Assembly: GCF_037975245.1 (NCBI RefSeq)
Contig: NC_092581.1
Span: forward strand, 2,340,501 to 2,404,500
Direction of reading: 5' to 3'
Length of the DNA: 64,000 nt
Source: Apostichopus japonicus
Lineage: Eukaryota; Echinodermata; Holothuroidea; Aspidochirotida; Stichopodidae
The notes beneath the pieces were generated by a model. It saw only the letters and a program-made list of their open reading frames with translations, did not search any database and was not told the origin of the DNA. The translations under genes and the position numbers were made by a program. Of the stretch, positions 51,590 through 64,000 are shown piece by piece (the first letter of the stretch is position 1; each line of letters starts with the position of its first letter).

Positions 51590-54500
51590 AAGGTATATTT
51601 ATATGACATTTAAGTTTTGTACCCCACAAGCTACACTGGTACTCATATAATATAAGGTCCTACAATGCGCAATGATAAGTTTTATTCTGTATAGATTATC
51701 GCTGTCAATTAGATGAATTTTTATTGAAGAGTTTTCATTGTTTGCTAGGTAGATGGATTTTGTTCTTATTAAGTTCTTGAGAGACAAATTGTAATTTAAC
51801 TGTCTGTACCCCACAAGGTATCCTGGCACTCATACCACATTACCAGAGTACAGTACGACAAATTGTAATTTAACTGTCTGTACCCCACAAGGTATCCTGG
51901 CACTCATACCACATGACCAGAGTACAGTACGACAAATTGTAATTTAACTGTCTGTACCCCACAAGGTATCCTGGCACTCATACCACATGACCAGAGTACA
52001 GTACAACAAATTGTAATTTAACTGTCTGTACCCCACAAGGTATCCTGGCACTCATACCACATGACCAGAATACAGCATCAATAGGTGAATTTTCATTATC
52101 CTGTATATAAAGCACTGCCAAAAATATTGTTGGCTACTCATAGCAATGAAGGCATCTACTTAAGGCTGCCATTTAGATGCATTATTTTTAAGGTATATTT
52201 ATATGAAATTTAAGTTTTGTACCCCACAAGCTACACTGGTACTCATATAATATAAGGTCCTACAATGCGAATGATAAGTTTTATTCTGTATAGATTATCG
52301 CTGTCAATTAGATGAATTTATATTGAAGAGTTTTCATTGTTTGCTAGGTAGATGGATTTTGTTCTTATTAAGTTCTTGAGAGACAAATTGTAATTTAACT
52401 GTCTGTACCCCACAAGGTATCCTGGCACTCATACCACATTACCAGAGTACAGTACGACAAATTGTAATTTAACTGTCTGTACCCCACAAGGTATCCTGGC
52501 ACTCATACCACATGACCAGAGTACAGTACAACAAATTGTAATTTAACTGTCTGTACCCCACAAGGTATCCTGGCACTCATACCACATGACCAGAATACAG
52601 CATCAATAGGTGAATTTTCATTATCCTGTATATAAAGCACTGCCAAAAATATTGTTGGCTACTCATAGCAATGAAGGCATCTACTTAAGGCTGCCATTTA
52701 GATGCATTATTTTTAAGGTATATTTATATGACATTTAAGTTTTGTACCCCACAAGCTACACTGGTACTCATATAATATAAGGTCCTACAATGCGAATGAT
52801 CAGTTTTATTCTGTATAGGTTATAGCTGTCAATTAGATGAATTTATATTGAAGAGTTTTCATTGTTTGCTAGGTAGATGGATTTTGTTCTTATTAAGTTC
52901 TTGAGAGACAAATTGTAATTTAACTGTCTGTACCCCACAAGGTATCCTGGCACTCATACCACATTACCAGAGTACAGTACGACAAATTGTAATTTAACTG
53001 TCTGTACCCCACAAGGTATCCTGGCACTCATACCACATGACCAGAGTACAGTACAACAAATTGTAATTTAACTGTCTGTACCCCACAAGGTATCCTGGCA
53101 CTCATACCACATGACCAGAATACAGCATCAATAGGTGAATTTTCATTATCCTGTATATAAAGCACTGCCAAAAATATTGTTGGCTACTCATAGCAATGAA
53201 GGCATCTACTTAAGGCTGCCATTTAGATGCATTATTTTTAAGGTATATTTATATGACATTTAAGTTTTGTACCCCACAAGCTACACTGGTACTCATATAA
53301 TATAAGGTCCTACAATGCGCAATGATAAGTTTTATTCTGTATAGATTATCGCTGTCAATTAGATGAATTTTTATTGAAGAGTTTTCATTGTTTGCTAGGT
53401 AGATGGATTTTGTTCTTATTAAGTTCTTGAGAGACAAATTGTAATTTAACTGTCTGTACCCCACAAGGTATCCTGGCACTCATACCACATTACCAGAGTA
53501 CAGTACGACAAATTGTAATTTAACTGTCTGTACCCCACAAGGTATCCTGGCACTCATACCACATGACCAGAGTACAGTACGACAAATTGTAATTTAACTG
53601 TCTGTACCCCACAAGGTATCCTGGCACTCATACCACATGACCAGAGTACAGTACAACAAATTGTAATTTAACTGTCTGTACCCCACAAGGTATCCTGGCA
53701 CTCATACCACATTACCAGAATACAGTACTATCAATAGGTGAATTTTCATTATCCTGTATATAAAGCACTGCCAAAAATATTGTTGGCTACTCATAGCAAT
53801 GAAGGCATCTACTTAAGGCTGCCATTTAGATGCATTATTTTTAAGGTATATTTATATGAAATTTAAGTTTTGTACCCCACAAGCTACACTGGTACTCATA
53901 TAATATAAGGTCCTACAATGCGAATGATAAGTTTTATTCTGTATAGATTATCGCTGTCAATTAGATGAATTTATATTGAAGAGTTTTCATTGTTTGCTAG
54001 GTAGATGGATTTTGTTCTTATTAAGTTCTTGAGAGACAAATTGTAATTTAACTGTCTGTACCCCACAAGGTATCCTGGCACTCATACCACATTACCAGAG
54101 TACAGTACGACAAATTGTAATTTAACTGTCTGTACCCCACAAGGTATCCTGGCACTCATACCACATGACCAGAGTACAGTACAACAAATTGTAATTTAAC
54201 TGTCTGTACCCCACAAGGTATCCTGGCACTCATACCACATGACCAGAATACAGCATCAATAGGTGAATTTTCATTATCCTGTATATAAAGCACTGCCAAA
54301 AATATTGTTGGCTACTCATAGCAATGAAGGCATCTACTTAAGGCTGCCATTTAGATGCATTATTTTTAAGGTATATTTATATGACATTTAAGTTTTGTAC
54401 CCCACAAGCTACACTGGTACTCATATAATATAAGGTCCTACAATGCGAATGATCAGTTTTATTCTGTATAGGTTATAGCTGTCAATTAGATGAATTTATA

Positions 54501-54889
54501 TTGAAGAGTTTTCATTGTTTGCTAGGTAGATGGATTTAGTTCTAATTAATTTCTTGAGAGACAAATTGTAATTTAACTGTCTGTACCCCACAAGGTATCC
54601 TGGCACTCATACCACATTACCAGAGTACAGTACGACAAATTGTAATTTAACTGTCTGTACCCCACAAGGTATCCTGGCACTCATACCACATGACCAGAGT
54701 ACAGTACAACAAATTGTAATTTAACTGTCTGTACCCCACAAGGTATCCTGGCACTCATACCACATGACCAGAATACAGCATCAATAGGTGAATTTTCATT
54801 ATCCTGTATATAAAGCACTGCCAAAAATATTGTTGGCTACTCATAGCAATGAAGGCATCTACTTAAGGCTGCCATTTAGATGCATTATT
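51590..54889. repeat. 1650-bp higher-order repeat, two tandem copies
   Basis: Rare variants recur 1650 bp apart: cctacaatgcgcaatgataag (about 51659 and 53309), tatatgaaatttaag (about 52201 and 53851) and ctgtataggttatagctg (about 52811 and 54461). Each copy holds several monomers plus runs of three and two or more 74-bp sub-units. This is a higher-order unit above the 380-bp monomer. Confidence 0.85.
51848..52069. repeat. Run of three 74-bp sub-units
   Basis: The segment from agtacagtacgacaaattg through ctgtctgtaccccacaagg to cataccacatgaccag repeats every 74 bp. Similar runs lie near 47510, 48705, 52445, 52970, 53490, 54095, 54620, 55145, 57000, 59035, 61260 and 61860. Confidence 0.85.
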
Positions 54890-57800
54890 TTTAAGGTATA
54901 TTTATATGACATTTAAGTTTTGTACCCCACAAGCTACACTGGTACTCATATAATATAAGGTCCTACAATGCGAATGATCAGTTTTATTCTGTATAGATTA
55001 TCCCTGTCAATTAGATGAATTTATATTGAAGAGTTTTCATTGTTTGCTAGGTAGATGGATTTAGTTCTTATTAAGTTCTTGAGAGACAAATTGTAATTTA
55101 ACTGTCTGTACCCCACAAGGTATCCTGGCACTCATACCACATTACCAGAGTACAGTACGACAAATTGTAATTTAACTGTCTGTACCCCACAAGGTATCCT
55201 GGCACTCATACCACATGACCAGAGTACAGTACAACAAAAGGTATATTTATATGACATTTAAGTTTTGTACCCCACAAGCTACACTGGTACTCATATAATA
55301 TAAGGTCCTACAATGCGAATGATCAGTTTTATTCTGTATAGATTATCGCTGTCAATTAGATGAATTTATATTGAAGAGTTTTCATTGTTTGCTAGGTAGA
55401 TGGATTTTGTTCTTATTAAGTTCTTGAGAGACAAATTGTAATTTAACTGTCTGTACCCCACAAGGTATCCTGGCACTCATACCACATGACCAGAGTACAG
55501 TATCAACAAGTTAATATTTATTATCCAGTATATTAAGCACTGTAAAAAATATTGTTGGCTACTCATAGCAATGAAGGCATCTCCTTAAGGCTTCCACTTA
55601 GATGCATTAAGGTATATTTATATCACATTAAAGTTCTGTACCCCACTGGCTACACTTGTACTCATATAATCTTAAGTCCTACAATGCGAATACAATTTTT
55701 ACTGTACAGATATTGGCGGTCAATAGGTGAATTCATATCAAGAAATATCCATTGTTTGCTAGGTAGAAGGATTTAGTTCTTGTTAAGTTCTTGAGAGACA
55801 AATTTTAATTTAAATGTCTGTACCCCACAAGGTATCCTGGCACTCATACCACATTACCAGAATACAGTACTATCAATAGGTGAATTTTCATATTCCAGTA
55901 TAAAACCAAGGTCAAAGTTATTGTTGGCTTCTAATAGCAATGAAGGCATCTACTTTAGGCTGCCACTTAGATGCATTAAGGTGTATTTATATCACATTTA
56001 AGTTCTGTACCCCACAAGCTACACTGGTACTCATATAATATTAGGTCCTACAATGCGAATGATAAGTTTTATTCTGTATAGATTATTGCTGTCAATTAGA
56101 TGAATTTATATTGAAGAGTTTTCATTGTTTGCTAGGTAGATGGATTTAGTTCTAATTAAGTTCTTGAGAGACATATTGTAATTGTAATTTAACTTTCTGT
56201 ACCCCACAAGGTATCCTGGCACTCATACCACATGACCAGAATACAGCATCAATAGGTGAATTTTCATTATCCTGTATATAAAGCACTGCCAAAAATATTG
56301 TTGGCTACTCATAGCAATGAAGGCATCTACTTAAGGCTGCCATTTAGATGCATTATTTTTAAGGTATATTTATATGACATTTAAGTTTTGTACCCCACAA
56401 GCTACACTGGTACTCATATAATATAAGGTCCTACAATGCGAATGATCAGTTTTATTCTGTATAGATTATCGCTGTCAATTAGATGAATTTATATTGAAGA
56501 GTTTTCATTGTTTGCTAGGTAGATGGATTTTGTTCTTATTAAGTTCTTGAGAGACAAATTGTAATTTAACTGTCTGTACCCCACAAGGTATCCTGGCACT
56601 CATACCACATGACCAGAATACAGCATAAATAGGTGAATTTTCATTATCCTGTATATAAAGCACTGCCAAAAATATTGTTGGCTACTCATAGCAATGAAGG
56701 CATCTACTTAAGGCTGCCATGCATTTAGATGCATTATTTTTAAGGTATATTTATATGACATTTAAGTTTTGTACCCCACAAGCTACACTGGTACTCATAT
56801 AATATAAGGTCCTACAATGCGAATGATCAGGTTTATTCTGTATAGGTTATAGCTGTCAATTAGATGAATTTATATTGAAGAGTTTTCATTGTTTGCTAGG
56901 TAGATGGATTTTGTTCTTATTAAGTTCTTGAGAGACAAATTGTAATTTAACTGTCTGTACCCCACAAGGTATCCTGGCACTCATACCACATTACCAGAGT
57001 ACAGTACGACAAATTGTAATTTAACTGTCTGTACCCCACAAGGTATCCTGGCACTCATACCACATGACCAGAGTACAGTACAACAAATTGTAATTTAACT
57101 GTCTGTACCCCACAAGGTATCCTGGCACTCATACCACATGACCAGAATACAGCATCAATAGGTGAATTTTCATTATCCTGTATATAAAGCACTGCCAAAA
57201 ATATTGTTGGCTACTCATAGCAATGAAGGCATCTACTTAAGGCTGCCATTTAGATGCATTATTTTTAAGGTATATTTATATGACATTTAAGTTTTGTACC
57301 CCACAAGCTACACTGGTACTTATATAATATCAGGTCCTACAATGCGAATGATAAGTTTCATTCTGTATAGATTATCGCTGTCAATTAGATGAATTTATAT
57401 TGAAGAATTTTCATTGTTTGCTAGGTAGATGGATTTTGTTCGTATTAAGTTCTTGAGAGACAAATTGTAATTTAACTGTCTGTACCCCACAAGGTATCCT
57501 GGTACTCATACCACATGACCAGAATACAGTATCAATAGGTGAATTTTCATATTCCAGTATAAAACCAAGGTCAAAGTTATTGTTGGCTTCTAATAGCAAT
57601 GAAGGCATCTACTTTAGGCTGCCACTTAGATGCATTAAGGTGTATTTATATCACATTTAAGTTCTGTACCCCACAAGCTACACTGGTACTCATATAATAT
57701 TAGGTCCTACAATGCGAATGATAAGTTTTATTCTGTATAGATTATCGCTGTCAATTAGATGAATTTATATTGAAGAGTTTTCATTGTTTGCTAGGTAGAT

Positions 57801-60800
57801 GGATTTAGTTCTAATTAAGTTCTTGAGACATATTGTAATTGTAATTTAACTGTCTGTACCCCACAAGGTATCCTGGCACTCATACCACATGACCAGAATA
57901 CAGCATCAATAGGTGAATTTTCATTATCCTGTATATAAAGCACTGCCAAAAATATTGTTGGCTACTCATAGCAATGAAGGCATCTACTTAAGGCTGCCAT
58001 TTAGATGCATTATTTTTAAGGTATATTTATATGACATTTAAGTTTTGTACCCCACAAGCTACACTGGTACTCATATAATATAAGGTCCTACAATGCGAAT
58101 GATCAGTTTTATTCTGTATAGATTATCGCTGTCAATTAGATGAATTTATATTGAAGAGTTTTCATTGTTTGCTAGGTAGATGGAATTAGTTCTAATTAAG
58201 TTCTTGAGAGACATATTGTAATTGTAATTTAACTGTCTGTACCTCACAAGGTATCCTGGCACTCATACCACATGACCAGAATACAGCATCAATAGGTGAA
58301 TTTTCATTATCCTGTATATAAAGCACTGCCAAAAATATTGTTGGCTACTCATAGCAATGAAGGCATCTACTTAAGGCTGCCATTTGGATGCATTATTTTT
58401 AAGGTATATTTATATGACATTTAAGTTTTGTACCCCACAAGCTACACTGGTACTCATATAATATAAGGTCCTACAATGCGAATGATCAGTTTTATTCTGT
58501 ATAGATTATCGCTGTCAATTAGATGAATTTATATTGAAGAGTTTTCATTGTTTGCTAGGTAGATGGATTTAGTTCTAATTAAGTTCTTGAGAGATATATT
58601 GTAATTGTAATTTAACTGTCTGTACCCCACAAGGTATCCTGGCACTCATACCACATGACCAGAATACAGCATCAATAGGTGAATTTTCATTATCCTGTAT
58701 ATAAAGCACTGCCAAAAATATTGTTGGCTACTCATAGCAATGAAGGCATCTACTTAAGGCTGCCATTTAGATGCATTATTTTTAAGGTATATTTATATGA
58801 CATTTAAGTTTTGTACCCCACAAGCTACACTGGTACTCATATAATATAAGGTCCTACAATGCGAATGATCAGTTTTATTCTGTATAGATTATCGCTGTCA
58901 ATTAGATGAATTTATATTGAAGAGTTTTCATTGTTTGCTAGGTAGATGGATTTAGGTCTTATTAAGTTCTTGAGAGACAAATTGTAATTTAACTGTCTGT
59001 ACCCCACAAGGTATCCTGGCACTCATACCACATTACCAGAGTACAGTACGACAAATTGTAATTTAACTGTCTGTACCCCACAAGGTATCCTGGCACTCAT
59101 ACCACATGACCAGAGTACAGTACAACAAAAGGTATATTTATATGACATTTAAGTTTTGTACCCCACAAGCTACACTGGTACTCATATAATATAAGGTCCT
59201 ACAATGCGAATGATCAGTTTTATTCTGTATAGATTATCGCTGTCAATTAGATGAATTTATATTGAAGAGTTTTCATTGTTTGCTAGGTAGATGGATTTTG
59301 TTCTTATTAAGTTCTTGAGAGACAAATTGTAATTTAACTGTCTGTACCCCACAAGGTATCCTGGCACTCATACCACATGACCAGAGTACAGTATCAACAA
59401 GTTAATATTTATTATCCAGTATATTAAGCACTGTAAAAAATATTGTTGGCTACTCATAGCAATGAAGGCATCTCCTTAAGGCTTCCACTTAGATGCATTA
59501 AGGTATATTTATATCACATTAAAGTTCTGTACCCCACTGGCTACACTTGTACTCATATAATCTTAAGTCCTACAATGCGAATACAATTTTTACTGTACAG
59601 ATATCCGCGGTCAATAGGTGAATTCATATCAAGGAATATCCATTGTTTGCTAGGTAGAAGGATTTAGTTCTTGTTAAGTTCTTGAGAGACAAATTTTAAT
59701 TTAAATGTCTGTACCCCACAAGGTATCCTGGCACTCATACCACATTACCAGAATACAGTACTATCAATAGGTGAATTTTCATATTCCAGTATAAAACCAA
59801 GGTCAAAGTTATTGTTGGCTTCTAATAGCAATGAAGGCATCTACTTTAGGCTGCCACTTAGATGCATTATTTTTAAGGTATATTTATATGACATTTAAGT
59901 TTTGTACCCCACAAGCTACACTGGTACTCATATAATATCAGGTCCTACAATGCGAATGATAAGTTTTATTCTGTATAGATCATCGCTGTCAATTAGATGA
60001 ACTTATATTGAAGAATTTTCATTGTTTGCTAGGTAGATGGATTTTGTTCTTATTAAGTTCTTGAGAGACAAATTGTAATTTAACTGTCTGTACCCCACAA
60101 GGTATCCTGGTACTCATACCACATTACCAGAATACAGTATCAATAGGTGAATTTTCATATTCCAGTATAAAACCAAGGTCAAAGTTATTGTTGGCTTCTA
60201 ATAGCAATGAAGGCATCTACTTTAGGCTGCCACTTAGATGCATTAAGGTGTATTTATATCACATTTAAGTTCTGTACCCCACAAGCTACACTGGTACTCA
60301 TATAATATTAGGTCCTACAATGCGAATGATAAGTTTTATTCTGTATAGATTATTGCTGTCAATTAGATGAATTTATATTGAAGAGTTTTCATTGTTTGCT
60401 AGGTAGATGGATTTAGTTCTAATTAAGTTCTTGAGAGACATATTGTAATTGTAATTTAACTGTCTGTACCCCACAAGGTATCCTGGCACTCATACTACAT
60501 GACCAGAATACAGCATCAATAGGTGAATTTTCATTATCCTGTATATAAAGCACTGCCAAAAATATTGTTGGCTACTCATAGCAATGAAGGCATCTACTTA
60601 AGGCTGCCATTTAGATGCATTATTTTTAAGGTATATTTATATGACATTTAAGTTTTGTACCCCACAAGCTACACTGGTACTCATATAATATAAGGTCCTA
60701 CAATGCGAATGATCAGTTTTATTCTGTATAGATTATCGCTGTCAATTAGATGAATTTATATTGAAGAGTTTTCATTGTTTGCTAGGTAGATGGATTTTGT

Positions 60801-63800
60801 TCTTATTAAGTTCTTGAGAGACAAATTGTAATTTAACTGTCTGTACCCCACAAGGTATCCTGGCACTCATACCACATGACCAGAATACAGCATCAATAGG
60901 TGAATTTTCATTATCCTGTATATAAAGCACTGCCAAAAATATTGTTCGCTACTCATAGCAATGAAGGCATCTACTTAAGGCTGCCATTTAGATGCATTAT
61001 TTTTAAGGTATATTTATATGACATTTAAGTTTTGTACCCCACAAGCTACACTGGTACTCATATAATATCAGGTCCTACAATGCGAATGATCAGTTTTATT
61101 CTGTATAGATTATCGCTGTCAATTAGATGAATTTTTATTGAAGAGTTTTCATTGTTTGCTAGGTAGATGGATTTTGTTCTTATTAAGTTCTTGAGAGACA
61201 AATTGTAATTTAACTGTCTGTACCCCACAAGGTATCCTGGCACTCATACCACATTACCAGAGTACAGTACGACAAATTGTAATTTAACTGTCTGTACCCC
61301 ACAAGGTATCCTGGCACTCATACCACATTACCAGAGTACAGTACGACAAATTGTAATTTAACTGTCTGTACCCCACAAGGTATCCTGGCACTTATACCAC
61401 ATGACCAGAGTACAGTACAACAAATTGTAATTTAACTGTCTGTACCCCACAAGGTATCCTGGCACTCATACCACATGACCAGAATACAGCATCAATAGGT
61501 GAATTTTCATTATCCTGTATATAAAGCACTGCCAAAAATATTGTTGGCTACTCATAGCAATGAAGGCATCTACTTAAGGCTGCCATTTAGATACATTATT
61601 TTTAAGGTATATTTATATGACATTTAAGTTTTGTACCCCACAAGCTACACTGGTACTCATATAATATAAGGTCCTACAATGCGAATGATAAGTTTTATTC
61701 TGTATAGATTATCGCTGTCAATTAGATGAATTTATATTGAAGAGTTTTCATTGTTTGCTAGGTAGATGGATTTTGTTCTTATTAAGTTCTTGAGAGACAA
61801 ATTGTAATTTAACTGTCTGTACCCCACAAGGTATCCTGGCACTCATACCACATTACCAGAGTACAGTACGACAAATTGTAATTTAACTGTCTGTACCCCA
61901 CAAGGTATCCTGGCACTCATACCACATGACCAGAGTACAGTACAACAAATTGTAATTTAACTGTCTGTACCCCACAAGGTGTCCTGGCACTCATACCACA
62001 TGACCAGAATACAGCATCAATAGGTGAATTTTCATTATCCTGTATATAAAGCACTGCCAAAAATATTGTTGGCTACTCATAGCAATGAAGGCATCTACTT
62101 AAGGCTGCCATTTAGATGCATTATTTTTAAGGTATATTTATATGACATTTAAGTTTTGTACCCCACAAGCTACACTGGTACTTATATAATATCAGGTCCT
62201 ACAATGCGAATGATAAGTTTCATTCTGTATAGATTATCGCTGTCAATTAGATGAATTTATATTGAAGAATTTTCATTGTTTGCTAGGTAGATGGATTTTG
62301 TTCGTATTAAGTTCTTGAGAGACAAATTGTAATTTAACTGTCTGTACCCCACAAGGTATCCTGGTACTCATACCACATGACCAGAATACAGTATCAATAG
62401 GTGAATTTTCATATTCCAGTATAAAACCAAGGTCAAAGTTATTGTTGGCTTCTAATAGCAATGAAGGCATCTACTTTAGGCTGCCACTTAGATGCATTAA
62501 GGTGTATTTATATCACATTTAAGTTCTGTACCCCACAAGCTACACTGGTACTCATATAATATTAGGTCCTACAATGCGAATGATAAGTTTTATTCTGTAT
62601 AGATTATCGCTGTCAATTAGATGAATTTATATTGAAGAGTTTTCATTGTTTGCTAGGTAGATGGATTTAGTTCTAATTAAGTTCTTGAGAGACATATTGT
62701 AATTGTAATTTAACTGTCTGTACCCCACAAGGTATCCTGGCACTCATACCACATGACCAGAATACAGCATCAATAGGTGAATTTTCATTATCCTGTATAT
62801 AAAGCACTGCCAAAAATATTGTTGGCTACTCATAGCAATGAAGGCATCTACTTAAGGCTGCCATTTAGATGCATTATTTTTAAGGTATATTTATATGACA
62901 TTTAAGTTTTGTACCCCACAAGCTACACTGGTACTCATATAATATAAGGTCCTACAATGCGAATGATAAGTTTTATTCTGTATAGATTATCGCTGTCAAT
63001 TAGATGAATTTATATTGAAGAGTTTTCATTGTTTGCTAGGTAGATGGATTTAGTTCTAATAAAGTTCTTGAGACATATTGTAATTGTAATTTAACTGTCT
63101 GTACCCCACAAGGTATCCTGGTACTCATACCACATGACCAGAATACAGTATCAATAGGTGAATTTTCATATTACAGTATAAAACCAAGGTCAAAGTTATT
63201 GTTGGCTTCTAATAGCAATGAAGGCATCTACTTTAGGCTGCCACTTAGATGCATTAAGGTGTATTTATATCACATTTAAGTTCTGTACCCCACAAGCTAC
63301 ACTGGTACTCATATAATATTAGGTCCTACAATGCGAATGATAAGTTTTATTCTGTATAGATTATCGCTGTCAATTAGATGAATTTATATTGAAGAGTTTT
63401 CATTGTTTGCTAGGTAGATGGATTTAGTTCTAATTAAGTTCTTGAGAGACATATTGTAATTGTAATTTAACTGTCTGTACCCCACAAGGTATCCTGGCAC
63501 TCATACCACATGACCAGAATACAGCATCAATAGGTGAATTTTCATTATCCTGTATATAAAGCACTGCCAAAAATATTGTTGGCTACTCATAGCAATGAAG
63601 GCATCTACTTAAGGCTGCCATTTAGATGCATTATTTTTAAGGTATATTTATATGACATTTAAGTTTTGTACCCCACAAGCTACACTGGTACTCATATAAT
63701 ATCAGGTCCTACAATGCGAATGATAAGTTTTATTCTGTATAGATTAGCGCTGTCAATTAGATGAATTTATATTGAAAAGTTTTCATTGTTTGCTAGGTAG

Positions 63801-64000
63801 ATGGATTTAGTTCTAATAAAGTTCTTGAGACATATTGTAATTGTAATTTAACTGTCTGTACCCCACAAGGTATCCTGGTACTCATACCACATGACCAGAA
63901 TACAGTATCAATAGGTGAATTTTCATATTACAGTATAAAACCAAGGTCAAAGTTATTGTTGGCTTCTAATAGCAATGAAGGCATCTACTTTAGGCTGCCA

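Larger units (their letters stand above)
41591..64000. repeat. Satellite DNA array, about 380-bp monomers, continues past the window
   Basis: At least 22.4 kb of head-to-tail monomers of about 375-385 bp. Each monomer has two related halves: one around ctgtaccccacaaggtatcc, ggcactcataccacatgacc and cctgtatataaagcactg, the other around ttgtaccccacaagctacac, tggtactcatataatat and tctgtatagattatcgctg. Successive GTACCCCACAAG boxes are therefore about 200 and 180 bp apart. From 41.6 to about 45.9 kb the monomers differ from each other clearly; from about 46 kb onward they are highly homogenised. Runs of a 74-bp partial unit lie between many monomers. Reading frames of 60-76 codons recur in register with the repeats and are not genes. 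Confidence 0.97.

Noticed and set aside
48612-62470. Recurring reading frames of 61-76 codons in the satellite
   Set aside because: They recur at exactly the repeat offsets, appear on both strands, and encode no recognisable domain.
41591-64000. Regular repeats with spacers, superficially CRISPR-like
   Set aside because: The whole 380-bp unit is conserved with no unique spacers, and the DNA is eukaryotic. It is satellite DNA.

Overview
The window is AT-rich, intron-containing animal DNA with few genes and many repeats. The only clearly recognisable host gene is a split PEX7 (peroxisomal PTS2 receptor) at the left end. The mix of spliced metazoan exons, many small DNA-transposon relics, frequent 'taggcct' motifs and repeats of a kind common in marine deuterostome genomes suggests a marine invertebrate deuterostome, perhaps an echinoderm such as a sea cucumber. 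The organism call is an inference and no marker gene fixes it.

Layout. 177-1026: a DNA transposon relic with 14-bp terminal inverted repeats. 1315-3060: the first four coding exons of PEX7 (about 172 of roughly 320 residues); the remaining exons are not visible in the next 60 kb. 3.1-12 kb: intergenic or intronic DNA with several small tandem repeats and a SINE/MITE-like segment. 12.32-18.62 kb: a nearly perfect head-to-tail duplication of about 3.15 kb, each copy holding a hAT-like fragment, a 'GGGCGGCGATC' element and a block of about 140-160 bp tandem units. Two more copies of that block lie in inverted orientation at 19.2-20.1 and 21.3-22.1 kb. 22.7 and 39.15-39.28 kb: tiny palindromic insertions of 25-32 bp flanked by exact 7-bp direct repeats. 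29.78-30.65 kb: a complete non-autonomous hAT-like element with an 8-bp target duplication. 31.8-34.2 kb: four in-frame spliced exons forming the 3' end of a gene derived from a tyrosine recombinase (Crypton-like), with a degenerate or unresolved 5' side. 34.2-36.96 kb: a minisatellite of about 200-bp units beginning right after that stop codon. 41.6-64.0 kb, running off the window: a satellite array of at least 22.4 kb built from monomers of about 380 bp.

The satellite is the dominant structure. Its monomer is itself an ancient dimer of two half-units of about 200 and 180 bp, each carrying the box GTACCCCACAAG. A 74-bp sub-fragment is inserted in runs of one to three at many monomer junctions. 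The right part is homogenised into higher-order repeats (shifts of 1650, 3891 and 4862 bp), while the left 4-5 kb is more diverged. None of the open reading frames inside the repeats looks like a real gene. The genes present do not form an operon or pathway; the window is best read as two partial genes in a repeat-rich landscape.
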